Source: Bacteroidota bacterium
GTDB lineage: Bacteria > Bacteroidota > Bacteroidia > Bacteroidales > F082
Direction: 5' to 3'
Length of the DNA: 64,000 nucleotides
Assembly (NCBI GenBank): GCA_020444415.1
Contig: JAHLLA010000001.1
Coordinates: 496,001-560,000 of the forward strand
Positions 54,533-63,941 of this stretch are shown here, in pieces. The notes beneath the pieces were generated by a model. The model was not told the DNA's origin and searched no databases. It worked only from the letters and a program-made list of their open reading frames with translations. Position 1 is the stretch's first letter. Each line of letters begins with the position of its first letter. The position numbers and the translations under genes are program-made.

Positions 54533-55759
54533 TTATTTGCCGGGGTTCAGGTAGGAAGCATTACCCAGTGGTAAAGTATCCGCTTTTATAATATTCCAGA
54601 AGTTGTCTGATCCCGGACCTTTGTCTTTGTTGGTGAGAACAATCAGTGTTTTACGGTATTTCATATCGCGGATGTAAAAAGTACGGAAACCTTTCCACCA
54701 ACCAAAATGGTAAACCGTGCTGTCTATATCTTCCTTTATGCGCCAACCAAAACCGTAATTATTTTTTCGTCGCCAATATTTGGGGCTGCCCGGCTCAAAC
54801 GCTTCCCGTAAAACTGAATCAGGCAATAAAGTAAAGTGATCCAGTGCCTGATCGTATTTATAAAGGTCATCAACTGAAGTATATACACCTTTATCACCCA
54901 TTACACCGTTCAGGTAATCATTGGTCATTTCGCGCCAGCGCCATCCCCGGTGATAGTAACCAGGAACCCCATCTTCCACATATAAAGTAACGGTTGTATC
55001 ATCCCTCATTTGATAAATGAATGAACTGTCCATGTCCAGGGGCTCAAAAATCCGTTCCTTCATGAAATCCTCAAAATGTTTGCCTGAGATTTCTTCAACG
55101 ATATTCACCAGAAGCGCATAATTGGTATTACAATAGTGAAAGCCATCGCCAGGTTTAAAATAAGGATCGGGACGGTATGACACGAACAAGTCAATTACCT
55201 CATTATTATCCAAAGGTATTTTTTTATTTGTCCAATGATCCTGTGCGATACTCATATACCGGGGTAAACCGGAACGATGCGTTAAAAGCATCCTGACAGT
55301 TACACCTTCATACGGAAATTCAGGAATATATTTTCTAATGTCATCTTTATAATCCAGTTGCCCTTCGTTTTTCAATAACATCACAGCCATGGCAGTGAAC
55401 ATTTTTGAAACCGAAGCCAATTGGAAGGGATCTGATGTGCTCAGTGAATCTTTCTTGCGTCGCACATTATGATAACCATAAGCTTTTCTTAAAATCACCT
55501 TTCCTTTTTCGGAATACAGTACAGTGCCGTTAAATCCGGTAAGCTTTACCAGTCGTTGAAATCTTTTATCCAGTTCTTCTGCTTTTTGGGCGATAACAAT
55601 ACTGTCGGCTTCCCTGAAGATGTTTAAATCAACAATCGGCAGGTTTTCGGGTATCTCTTCCTCATTATTGCAGCTTTTACAAGATGATAATACAGACACG
55701 AAAGCCACCAGTAAAACCATCCAGATAAATCGAAAATGTTGCGAGCGAATGTTCTTCAT
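54533..55759 (-). CDS. Class C beta-lactamase-type serine hydrolase, lipoprotein
   Basis: From the ATG at 55759 the protein has 408 residues. The signal ends in a lipobox (SVLSSCKSC). The catalytic SxxK is SVSK in FQLASVSKMFTAMAV and the YxN motif is YCN in FHYCNTNYALLVNI, both of the penicillin-binding/class C fold. It is probably an esterase, peptidase or D-amino-acid hydrolase rather than a resistance enzyme. A -7 box lies 10 bases upstream of the ATG. Confidence 0.87.
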   Translation of the reverse strand: MKNIRSQHFRFIWMVLLVAFVSVLSSCKSCNNEEEIPENLPIVDLNIFREADSIVIAQKAEELDKRFQRLVKLTGFNGTVLYSEKGKVILRKAYGYHNVRRKKDSLSTSDPFQLASVSKMFTAMAVMLLKNEGQLDYKDDIRKYIPEFPYEGVTVRMLLTHRSGLPRYMSIAQDHWTNKKIPLDNNEVIDLFVSYRPDPYFKPGDGFHYCNTNYALLVNIVEEISGKHFEDFMKERIFEPLDMDSSFIYQMRDDTTVTLYVEDGVPGYYHRGWRWREMTNDYLNGVMGDKGVYTSVDDLYKYDQALDHFTLLPDSVLREAFEPGSPKYWRRKNNYGFGWRIKEDIDSTVYHFGWWKGFRTFYIRDMKYRKTLIVLTNKDKGPGSDNFWNIIKADTLPLGNASYLNPGK

Positions 55760-55768
55760 AAATCGGGG

Positions 55769-55776
55769 CAAATTTA
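55769..55776 (-). promoter_or_regulatory. -7 box close to the serine hydrolase ATG
   Basis: The reverse strand reads TAAATTTG. It ends 10 bases ahead of the ATG, so the leader would be only about six bases. Confidence 0.45.
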
Positions 55777-55884
55777 TGGAATTAGCCCTTTAAAAAATGT
55801 TAAAAATGTAAAAGAGAATGTTTATTATTAATTTGGAAAAGCAGATGATCTCTATAGTTAGTTGTATGCTTACTACTTATCCAA

Positions 55885-56979
55885 CTACCTGGGTTTAATT
55901 ATAAACTTTTCTTCACCCCTGATAACTTTATATGGTTTCGTCCTTTTTATAACGGGAACCATTTCTGTTTGCATGATAGCACCATCAACATTGTAAAAAT
56001 TATAAATATAAGCACTATCATTCCTGCCAATAGTATAAAAATTACTGTCAATAACATCCCAACCGTAAATTGGTAATTGTACATTACCATATGTTACATG
56101 ATCAATCGAATAGATGAGTTGATGGTTGAACAGATCCCTTAACTCAATGGAGTTGTTCTGATAATTATTTGTCATATACGATTTCTCATCAGAACATATG
56201 ATGATTCCACTTTGATTCTCAAGTTTCCATATCAGATGATGGTTAATATCATATAATAACTGACCTTTATTCGATTGTACCACATAGAAATTTTCAGCTG
56301 GTGAAAACTTTATAAAACCTAAATAACCAGCAGGAAAGGCCACCTCATCAATGGTGCCATCTGAATGGATCAAATCGCAGGTCTTGGGCGGCATATCGTC
56401 AATATTGGTTTTTATGAAAAAATATTTATGCTGCCGACTTGAAAAAATCCTGGCGAATGACCTGTTGTATGTTCTAAGCAACTCACCATTTTTGGTGTAA
56501 ACATATAGTTCTTCTAAATTTTCACTTCCTACATCAATTAGAATTACATGCCCTGTTAATGAAATATATAAGCGGCCTGTATTCCCATCCACAATGCGCT
56601 TGTTAAAAAGTTCTGTTCCGTTTTTATCATAGTAATAGAGGTGAGTATTGTATCCTGCTCCAAAAGTTCTAATTCCGTATTGCATAGAATCAATTACTAT
56701 TGCGTAATATTCTTTGCCCGGGCTAATAAAGAGTGTTTTTTCTGTTTCAACTATTGAGCTATCATTATATGTATTAACAATCAATTGTTTCTTATGTTCG
56801 AAAACATAACCTACATTCTTAGAGATGTCACCTGGTTCAACATAATACTCTACATCCGCCAGGTTAATGGTCGTGTCGCCTACCTGCACGTACTTGTCAG
56901 GTGTTTGCCCAAATACAGGCGAAAGGGCACAAAGGGTATAAACCATACCAATAATAATTATTACTGATCGCATTTTCAT
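55885..56979 (-). CDS. Secreted protein of unknown function, possible beta-propeller
   Basis: I do not recognise this protein. It has 364 residues with a signal peptide (about residues 1-25, ending VFGQ). The rest is strand-rich, with repeated short motifs such as YYDKNGTELFNKRI and VYTKNGELLRTYNR and closely spaced aromatic residues, which suits a beta-propeller. There is no T9SS sorting tail. It stands between the serine hydrolase and the AlkD-like gene on the same strand, with gaps of 73 and 125 bases. Confidence 0.6.
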   Translation of the reverse strand: MKMRSVIIIIGMVYTLCALSPVFGQTPDKYVQVGDTTINLADVEYYVEPGDISKNVGYVFEHKKQLIVNTYNDSSIVETEKTLFISPGKEYYAIVIDSMQYGIRTFGAGYNTHLYYYDKNGTELFNKRIVDGNTGRLYISLTGHVILIDVGSENLEELYVYTKNGELLRTYNRSFARIFSSRQHKYFFIKTNIDDMPPKTCDLIHSDGTIDEVAFPAGYLGFIKFSPAENFYVVQSNKGQLLYDINHHLIWKLENQSGIIICSDEKSYMTNNYQNNSIELRDLFNHQLIYSIDHVTYGNVQLPIYGWDVIDSNFYTIGRNDSAYIYNFYNVDGAIMQTEMVPVIKRTKPYKVIRGEEKFIIKPR

Positions 56980-57052
56980 TAATTTTATTTCCTTATGTTG
57001 TTTAAAGCACTATAAACGATTTTAAATCGACTCTGGATATCCATTTTCTCAT

Positions 57053-57739
57053 TTATACTCTTTTATCTTTAAGCCATTTCAGCGCTTCCCTCTCACTTAA
57101 ACCGGATAATGCATTTGCTTTTACAAATTGAACGACAAAATCTGCATCCGTTTTTGAGTATTCACGCAATGCCCAGCCTATTGCCTTGCGGATAAAAAAT
57201 TCTTTTGAAGATGCCAATTTAACAATGTATGATTCAAGTAGTTTGGCATCCGTTTCAGATTTGTACTTTAACTGGAATAATAAACACGTCCTCTGAAGCC
57301 ACATATTGCCTGAATTCAACCATTTACTTGTTAAACTCTCAATGCTTTCCGGATATTGTTTGAAATAAGAACCGATAAGATGAGCTGCAATGAAATCAAC
57401 GGTATCCCACCACGATTTGGTCGTGATGATATATTCATAAAGTCTGATGATTTCCGAATGAACTTTCCTTTGCTTTTTACCCATGAATTCCATCGCAAAA
57501 TACTGGTATTCACGTTCAGGTGCTTCCCAGCACCACCTTACAATTTCCGTTGTTTGCTCTTCGGGAATCAGCCCATATTGTTTTTTATGCGCTTTGTAAA
57601 TTTCCTTTCGCAGCGGTGAATGAATACCATAAAACGCAAATCTATCCTTCATGTATTTCTTCATTTGGATGGCATTGGCCGGATCGGCATGCATTTTAAA
57701 AGCGGCCACTAAAGGCAGGATGTAATCAGGTGTCTTCAA
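57053..57739 (-). CDS. DNA alkylation repair protein, AlkD family
   Basis: This 228-residue all-helical protein matches the HEAT-repeat AlkD family, which removes bulky or alkylated bases. It has KMHADPANAIQMKKYMKDRF near the start, the central WDTVDFIAAHLIGSYF with the Trp and Asp of the active site, and KAIGWALREYSKTDADFV. It starts with TTG at 57739, since an in-frame stop lies seven bases upstream and the conserved DYILPL segment needs that start. It begins right after the M1 peptidase stop, so it is translated from the same mRNA. Confidence 0.85.
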   Translation of the reverse strand: MKTPDYILPLVAAFKMHADPANAIQMKKYMKDRFAFYGIHSPLRKEIYKAHKKQYGLIPEEQTTEIVRWCWEAPEREYQYFAMEFMGKKQRKVHSEIIRLYEYIITTKSWWDTVDFIAAHLIGSYFKQYPESIESLTSKWLNSGNMWLQRTCLLFQLKYKSETDAKLLESYIVKLASSKEFFIRKAIGWALREYSKTDADFVVQFVKANALSGLSEREALKWLKDKRV

Positions 57740-57748
57740 AAAGGAATT

Positions 57749-60076
57749 TTACTTGATGATCAATATTCTTTCGGTGGCAATTTTCTTATCGTTTTCGAGC
57801 ACTTCGGCGATAAGGATGCCCGAAATCATATCCGAGATGTCCCATTTCCAACACGCCTGTTTGCCGGAGATTTCAATAATTTTCAACAGTCTTCCATTTT
57901 CATTATAAAACTGAACCGTGTAATCACCTTTTTCAACGAATTCGATATGTAGCTTATTTCGTGTAGGATTCGGGTAAAATGTCACCTTCTCTTCAAGTAT
58001 GCTCTCCGGGGTTCCAACAAGTTGTTTATCCCAAACCGCTATCGCATATTGACCCAACTGTAAATCTTCAACATACACATAACCGATATTCCAGTTACCA
58101 ACCCGGTTTTGTGGAACATAATGCCAATCGTTTCGTGGATGATCTCTGTATAATACAACGACCGAATCATTCTCACTTTGAATCAGCTCCCCATCCAGTT
58201 GGGTAAAAGCATCATAATAAAACCTTCCCTGAGCTGCAAAATCTTCTGATGATACCCCATTTATTTCCCAGTAATGACTTGGCGATATGCGCAAGCCTTC
58301 CACGGGAACTTTTAACGAGTCGGGTACTGCAAAGTGATGTGCCGCCTGGATCAAAACAGAATCGGAGATGTTTTCGATCAGTATCTTGAATATTGTTTCA
58401 GGGAAAGCATATTCTTCTGCTTCCGTGAAAAACCTGTAATTATCGATTGTAGCATCATTGGTGGTTTCGAATGGATCGAGCAAAACAGCAATCGGTTCAA
58501 AACCAATAATCTTAACCGAATGACCTGTTACTCCTGAAAAATGAACTGTATCTTTAATAAAGTTAAAATTTTCATCCACGTAGGCTATATGCACAATTTG
58601 ATCCACTCCAATAAAATCAAAACCATAATGCTTTTGCTTCACAAAAACATCCACCATAAAACTGGCATCGCCTTCGGTAATAATAGTTGAATCAATGCTG
58701 AAATGTGGCGTACCGGCTGTGAATACCCAATTTTCAAAAAAGCCATCCATATCAATGCCTGTGTGGTTACTCAGAAAATCGCGCATATCATATGAGGAAG
58801 CTGACAGATAAGCAAATTCATCAAGATAAGCAGTCATAGCTTCTGAAAATATCGAATCACCCAAATATGCACGAAGTGTATTGACAACTGTTCCGCCCTT
58901 ATCATAAGCCGTTTTACCGTAGGTTACTTCCTGAGGAATGTCATTCAGTGGCCAGAAACCACCATCTTCAATGTGGGCTTTTTTCAACACATCATTATGC
59001 ATATCGCGCATTTGGGTGATGAAAGATGCTTCTGAATATAATTCCGTTTGGTAATACAATTCACAAAAGGTGGCCCAGCCTTCATTCAGCCACATATCTT
59101 CAGCCGAAGAACAAGTCACCTTATCACCAAACCACATATGCGATAATTCGTGGGTCAGCAATGATTCGTATGAAGTATTCCCATTGATGGCAAAATGCGG
59201 ATAAGCAATGTTGGTGGCATGTTCCATCGCGCCAATGGCTGTTGACACATACCCAATCCGCTCAAAAGGGTAAGGTCCGAATTTTTCTTCAAAGAAAGCT
59301 AGTATTTCGTGCAAATGCACAAACGAACCAGCCACTTTGTCAGATTCTGACGGGCGCGTGTAAATCTGTATCGGTATATCAGATTCAATTCCTTCGTAGG
59401 TATCTTCATACAAAACGTAATTTCCAATGGCTACCGATTGCAAATAAGTAGGTACAGGATGTGAAAGCTTCCAATGCCAGGTGGTTGTATTGTCGCCGTT
59501 ATCAATGGTTTCTACCAGCAAACCACCGCCAACCGCAGTTTTGTCATTATCTACCGTTACAAACAAATCATACGATGCCCTGTCGGTAAAATTATCAACG
59601 CATGGAAACCAGGTTTTACCCAGGTTGTGCGGAATGGACTCGAAACCCACACCTAAATTAAAGGCATAATCTCCATTGAAATGGAATCCGCCCCAACTTT
59701 CATGAAATGGCTCTCCGTGGTAATACACGCCTACCAGCATTGTATCTTCTCTTGTAAATTTTCGTGTGGTTAATGGTATCCTGATCACACCATCTGTGTG
59801 CGTAAAATTCCATTCTGTGCCGTCAATAAAAATCGAATCAACGTTTAAATCTTTTAATTCAAGCGGTATGTATTCCAGAAAGTCAATAAGCGGTACTACT
59901 TTGATCTCCGTATAGGCCGAAATTGATTGATCCTCTGTATCTACTTGATTTAAATGGATATTGTAATGTGCTGCATGGATCGTATCACCAATATCGTTTC
60001 CTGATTTTTGATGTGTTTCTGCTATGGTTGTCAAACTGAATAAAAAGCAACTTAAAAAAATTACAGATCGGTACAT
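57749..60076 (-). CDS. Secreted M1-family aminopeptidase with T9SS tail
   Basis: From the ATG at 60076 this 775-residue protein has a signal peptide (MYRSVIFLSCFLFSLTTIAE), the M1 peptidase domain with the zinc site HELSH and the later Glu in MWLNEGWATFCELYY, and a substrate motif GAMEH in place of the common GAMEN. A T9SS sorting domain starts with VTFYPNPTRNKLHIEF. It probably trims peptides outside the cell. A TAATTTTG -7 box lies upstream at 60094-60101. Confidence 0.9.
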   Translation of the reverse strand: MYRSVIFLSCFLFSLTTIAETHQKSGNDIGDTIHAAHYNIHLNQVDTEDQSISAYTEIKVVPLIDFLEYIPLELKDLNVDSIFIDGTEWNFTHTDGVIRIPLTTRKFTREDTMLVGVYYHGEPFHESWGGFHFNGDYAFNLGVGFESIPHNLGKTWFPCVDNFTDRASYDLFVTVDNDKTAVGGGLLVETIDNGDNTTTWHWKLSHPVPTYLQSVAIGNYVLYEDTYEGIESDIPIQIYTRPSESDKVAGSFVHLHEILAFFEEKFGPYPFERIGYVSTAIGAMEHATNIAYPHFAINGNTSYESLLTHELSHMWFGDKVTCSSAEDMWLNEGWATFCELYYQTELYSEASFITQMRDMHNDVLKKAHIEDGGFWPLNDIPQEVTYGKTAYDKGGTVVNTLRAYLGDSIFSEAMTAYLDEFAYLSASSYDMRDFLSNHTGIDMDGFFENWVFTAGTPHFSIDSTIITEGDASFMVDVFVKQKHYGFDFIGVDQIVHIAYVDENFNFIKDTVHFSGVTGHSVKIIGFEPIAVLLDPFETTNDATIDNYRFFTEAEEYAFPETIFKILIENISDSVLIQAAHHFAVPDSLKVPVEGLRISPSHYWEINGVSSEDFAAQGRFYYDAFTQLDGELIQSENDSVVVLYRDHPRNDWHYVPQNRVGNWNIGYVYVEDLQLGQYAIAVWDKQLVGTPESILEEKVTFYPNPTRNKLHIEFVEKGDYTVQFYNENGRLLKIIEISGKQACWKWDISDMISGILIAEVLENDKKIATERILIIK

Positions 60077-60093
60077 AAGCTCAAATTGAATAA

Positions 60094-60101
60094 CAAAATT
60101 A
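60094..60101 (-). promoter_or_regulatory. Putative -7 box of the M1 peptidase gene
   Basis: The reverse strand reads TAATTTTG, 18 bases ahead of the ATG at 60076. The leader would be about 14 bases. Confidence 0.45.
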
Positions 60102-60286
60102 GTGTTTTTCAGGTTTATAAACACTAATTTTACCGATTGTTCATTTCTGAACATTTTATGTATTTATCTGAACAATAAGGCATCAAATAATTTAACAAAC
60201 TTTAAGCATGCATTTGATGTTCAATTGATTATATTTATGGCACATTTTTAGATGAGCCTAATTATCAAAACACCAAAAAAATAATC

Positions 60287-61678
60287 ATGGATAAGAAACC
60301 CGTAAGCTTACTGATACTCCTGGGAATGGTTTTATTCAGTATCAATATCGCAGCACAAGAACTATGGTCGTTAGAAAGATGTATTAATTACGCTTTTGAA
60401 AATAACCTGCAGATCAAACAAAGTATTTTAGATGCCAATTCTTCTGACCTGGATCTAAAACAGAGCAAACTGAATATGGTACCATCGCTTAACTCGCGGG
60501 TTTCCCAAAACTATAACTGGGGACGTAACCCCGACCCGCAGACCAACCTCTATACAACTGAGCAAACCCAACAATTTTATGCCAATGTTAACTCCGAAGT
60601 AACTTTATTTGATGGGTTACAACAAGTAAACAATGTACGACAAAAGCAATTTGACTACCTGGCCAAAAAGTATGATTCTGATAAGATTATGAACGATATT
60701 TCGCTGAATATTGCTGCCAGCTATTTGCTTATTTTATTTAACATTGAATTGGTAAATAATGCGCAACGACAGGTGGATATTTCAAAACAACAAATCGAAA
60801 GAACCGAAAAACAGGTAGAAGCCGGAGCTGTGGCAAAAGGAAGTTTATATGATATCCAGGCTCAGGGAGCCGGTGAAGAAGCCAACCTGGTGAATGCAAA
60901 GAACAATTTGATGCTTGCTTACCTGGATTTGATGCAACTGCTTGACCTGGAAGCCAGCCAGGAATTTGACATTGAAAAACCCCAATTCGAAATCAATAGT
61001 GCACCTTCATTATTATCTCCCGATATCATATTCAGCAAAGCTGTTGATATTATGCCGGAGATTAAAAGTGCCGAGTATTCTGTTATGAGTGCTGAACGTA
61101 GTTTGGCTATTGCGAAAGGTATGCGCAGCCCGAGGCTTTATGCCAGCGGCCAATATGGATCTACATTTTCTGACCAGATTTATAATTTCAGTGAAGGTCC
61201 AGGTGGTGAAATTATTAAAGGCGATGTAAAACCATTTTCCGATCAATTTGTTGATAACCGCTATGGATCACTTTTCTTCGGTTTGCAGATTCCTATTTTT
61301 AATGGTTACCAAGTTTCAACCAACATTAAAAAATCAAAAATTTACAAGGAAGCCGTCGATTTAAATCTTCAAATAGAAAAGAACAAACTAAGGAAAGATA
61401 TTGAATCTTCCTATGCTGATGCCATTGCAGCGTATCAAACTTATATTGCAAGAAAAAAATCTGTCGAAGCATTTACTGAAGCCTTCAAGTATATTGAAGA
61501 AAAATTTGATGTGGGTATGGTCAACTCAACTGATTATAATGTGGCCAAAATCCAGTTGAACAATGCTGAGTCAGATCTCGCCTCTGCCAAGTATGATTAT
61601 ATCTTCAAAACAAAAATCCTTGATTTTTACCTTGGCAAGAGTCTTACTTTATCCGATATAGCAAGTCTACAGGAATAA
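60287..61678 (+). CDS. TolC-family outer-membrane efflux protein
   Basis: This 463-residue protein has a signal peptide (ending SINIAAQ) and the two repeated coiled-coil/beta segments of TolC (ENNLQIKQSILDANSS, NISKSEQ-like helices; NNAESDLASAKYDYI near the end). It forms the outer-membrane channel of a three-part export system. The periplasmic adaptor is encoded 75 bases downstream. No inner-membrane pump gene is present in the window, so the pump type is open. Confidence 0.9.
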   Translation: MDKKPVSLLILLGMVLFSINIAAQELWSLERCINYAFENNLQIKQSILDANSSDLDLKQSKLNMVPSLNSRVSQNYNWGRNPDPQTNLYTTEQTQQFYANVNSEVTLFDGLQQVNNVRQKQFDYLAKKYDSDKIMNDISLNIAASYLLILFNIELVNNAQRQVDISKQQIERTEKQVEAGAVAKGSLYDIQAQGAGEEANLVNAKNNLMLAYLDLMQLLDLEASQEFDIEKPQFEINSAPSLLSPDIIFSKAVDIMPEIKSAEYSVMSAERSLAIAKGMRSPRLYASGQYGSTFSDQIYNFSEGPGGEIIKGDVKPFSDQFVDNRYGSLFFGLQIPIFNGYQVSTNIKKSKIYKEAVDLNLQIEKNKLRKDIESSYADAIAAYQTYIARKKSVEAFTEAFKYIEEKFDVGMVNSTDYNVAKIQLNNAESDLASAKYDYIFKTKILDFYLGKSLTLSDIASLQE

Positions 61679-61722
61679 TTTCTCAATTTCGTTTATTTTT
61701 ACCTCAATAAAAAGTAATTTTA

Positions 61723-61751
61723 TTGCTTCATTTTATCAAAACTTACATTTG
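61723..61751 (+). promoter_or_regulatory. Promoter-like pair overlapping the adaptor start region
   Basis: TTG (61723-61725) and TACATTTG (61744-61751) have an 18-base spacer. The ATG is at 61754, only two bases after the box. If functional, transcription would begin at or inside the start codon. Confidence 0.35.
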
Positions 61752-61753
61752 TA

Positions 61754-63121
61754 ATGGCACAACCTAAAAAAAGAAAACTCTGGCTAATTATTGCCGCTGC
61801 CGTAGTACTGGTGATCATCATTGCACTGGTTGTCAAGAAAAGTCAAGAAACAAACAGCACGAAAGTCGCTACTGAAATGGTGGAAATTCGCACCATCGTT
61901 GAATCGGTTTCGGCCAATGGAAAAATCCAACCCGCGAAAGATGTTAAGATCAGCCCTTATATATCTGGTGAAGTAGTGGAATTATTTGTTAAAGAAGGCG
62001 ACTTTGTTGAAAAAGGCACCCAACTGGCAAAAATAGACCCGGAAATTTATATTTCTACTTACGAAAAGATAGATGCCGCCTTAAAAACGGCCCAGGCAAA
62101 CGAAGCCAATGCCAAAGCGAGGGTAGCCCAAAGCAAATCGCAGTTTACCAAAGCCCAGCTTGACTTTAACCGTAGTAAAACGCTGTGGGATAAGCAGGTT
62201 ATATCAGATGCAGATTTTGAAGCAGCCAAGTCAGCATTTGAAGTAGCTAAAGCCGATGTTGAAGCTGCAGAAGAAAGTTATAAATCGAGCCAGTTCCAGG
62301 TAAGCAGCGCAAGAGCATCACTGAAAGAAGCCAATGAAAACCTGAACCGAACCAGTATTTATGCCCCTAATGATGGAACAGTTTCCAAATTAAGTGTTGA
62401 AGTGGGCGAACGCGTAACCGGAGCTTCACAGTTTTCGGCCGGAACAGAGATCATGCGAATTGCCAATCTCGATATTCTCGAAGTCAATGTGGAGGTAAAT
62501 GAAAATGACATTGTTCGTGTTTCTCTGTTTGATACCGCAATTATTGAGGTGGATGCCTACCTCGATCACGATTTTAAAGGACTGGTAACTGAAATTGCCA
62601 CCTCAGCTAACACCACGGGTGTTAGTGCCGACCAGGTGACCAACTTCGATGTAAAAATTACAATGCTGAAAGAATCGTATGAAGATTTAATCAAACCTGA
62701 CAATCCTATTCCCTCTCCTTTCAGGCCGGGCATGTCAGCTACTGTTGAAATACAAACTGAAACGGCACCCAATATTTTAACCATTCCTATACAGGCTGTA
62801 ACAACAAGAGCCGATACCACGGGAAGGATCAAATCGAGTCGTGAAAAGCGGGAAGAAATGCAGGGTAAAGATGAAGAAAGTGCGACAGCTATTGATGAAG
62901 AGGTGAATGAATATGTATTTCTCTACAAAGACGATGAGGCCAAGCTTATTGAGGTTGAAACAGGGGTACAGGACAATACGTATATTCAAATTCTTTCAGG
63001 ATTGAGCGAGGGAGATGAAGTCATCGTGTCGCCATATCGTGCAGTTTCTAAAACACTTAAAAATGGCGATGCTGTTGAGAAAGTAAAAAAGGAAGACCTG
63101 TTCAAATCTGATGACGAATAA
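61754..63121 (+). CDS. Periplasmic adaptor (HlyD/MacA-like) of an efflux system
   Basis: This 455-residue membrane-fusion protein has one N-terminal membrane helix (about residues 9-29), a lipoyl-like domain (ISPYISGEVVELFVKEGDFV), a long coiled-coil hairpin (about 100-190, rich in Ala, Lys and Glu) and a C-terminal barrel (EVNVEVNENDIVRVSL, FRPGMSATVEIQTE). It would connect an inner-membrane pump (ABC or RND) to the TolC-like channel upstream. The C-terminal region (about 365-390) carries a charged insertion. Confidence 0.88.
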   Translation: MAQPKKRKLWLIIAAAVVLVIIIALVVKKSQETNSTKVATEMVEIRTIVESVSANGKIQPAKDVKISPYISGEVVELFVKEGDFVEKGTQLAKIDPEIYISTYEKIDAALKTAQANEANAKARVAQSKSQFTKAQLDFNRSKTLWDKQVISDADFEAAKSAFEVAKADVEAAEESYKSSQFQVSSARASLKEANENLNRTSIYAPNDGTVSKLSVEVGERVTGASQFSAGTEIMRIANLDILEVNVEVNENDIVRVSLFDTAIIEVDAYLDHDFKGLVTEIATSANTTGVSADQVTNFDVKITMLKESYEDLIKPDNPIPSPFRPGMSATVEIQTETAPNILTIPIQAVTTRADTTGRIKSSREKREEMQGKDEESATAIDEEVNEYVFLYKDDEAKLIEVETGVQDNTYIQILSGLSEGDEVIVSPYRAVSKTLKNGDAVEKVKKEDLFKSDDE

Positions 63122-63166
63122 TTTCTAATAGCAGATCGTATAAATTTTAGATTTTAATTCCGATCC

Positions 63167-63865
63167 TTGGCCATAATATTAAATATTGAAACTTCTACCA
63201 AAGTTTGTTCCGTAGGGATAGCTGTGGATGGTGTGATCACCTCCCTAAAAGAAACACAAGTAGCCAATTCACATGCCGAACTAGTCACCTTGTATTCAGA
63301 GTTTGTAATTAAAGAGTCAGGTTATACGTTGGCTGATCTGGATGCCATTGCCGTCAGTAAGGGCCCCGGTTCGTATACAGGCCTCCGTATTGGGGTTTCT
63401 ACGGCAAAAGGTTTTTGTTATGCCCTTGACAAACCATTGATTGCCATAGACACATTGAAAGCAATGGCTTACGGAATGATCGAACAGATTGATGATGAAA
63501 ATTTTCTTGTCTGCCCGATGATTGACGCCCGCAGAATGGAAGTATATGCTGCTGTTTACAATCAGCAATTACAGTGCGTCCAAAAAACTGAAGCCCTCAT
63601 TATTGATTCAGGTTCTTTTCATGATGTATTAAGTGATCATCTAATTTATTTTGGTGGTGATGGTGCTGCGAAATGTAAAGAAGTTCTTGGTCATCAAAAT
63701 AATGCTGTCTTTCTTGAATCATTTCACCCTTCAGCGAAGTTTATGGCCTCATTATCAGAGAAGAAATACCAACAAGACCAATTTGAAGATGTGGCCTATT
63801 TTGAACCTTATTACCTGAAAGATTTTGTAGCTGGTATTCCAAAAGTGAAGGGTTTGAAAGATTGA
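63167..63865 (+). CDS. tsaB: tRNA threonylcarbamoyladenosine synthesis protein TsaB
   Basis: This 232-residue protein of the Hsp70/actin-like fold starts AIILNIETSTKVCSVGIAVD and carries SKGPGSYTGLRIGVSTAKGF and DARRMEVYAAVYN, all TsaB signatures. It partners with TsaD and TsaE to make t6A37 in tRNAs. It starts at TTG (63167); no ATG lies in frame close by. A hairpin at 63878 follows. Confidence 0.92.
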   Translation: MAIILNIETSTKVCSVGIAVDGVITSLKETQVANSHAELVTLYSEFVIKESGYTLADLDAIAVSKGPGSYTGLRIGVSTAKGFCYALDKPLIAIDTLKAMAYGMIEQIDDENFLVCPMIDARRMEVYAAVYNQQLQCVQKTEALIIDSGSFHDVLSDHLIYFGGDGAAKCKEVLGHQNNAVFLESFHPSAKFMASLSEKKYQQDQFEDVAYFEPYYLKDFVAGIPKVKGLKD

Positions 63866-63877
63866 TCGTAATAAAAA

Positions 63878-63924
63878 GAGCAAGTCAATAATCCGCAAAG
63901 GATCATCAACTTGCTCATTATTTT
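63878..63924. terminator. Terminator between convergent tsaB and MscS-type genes
   Basis: GAGCAAGT (63878-63885) pairs with ACTTGCTC (63909-63916). A-rich and T-rich tails on the two sides suit both strands. Confidence 0.65.
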
Positions 63925-63941
63925 TAAGAATTTTCGTCTAT

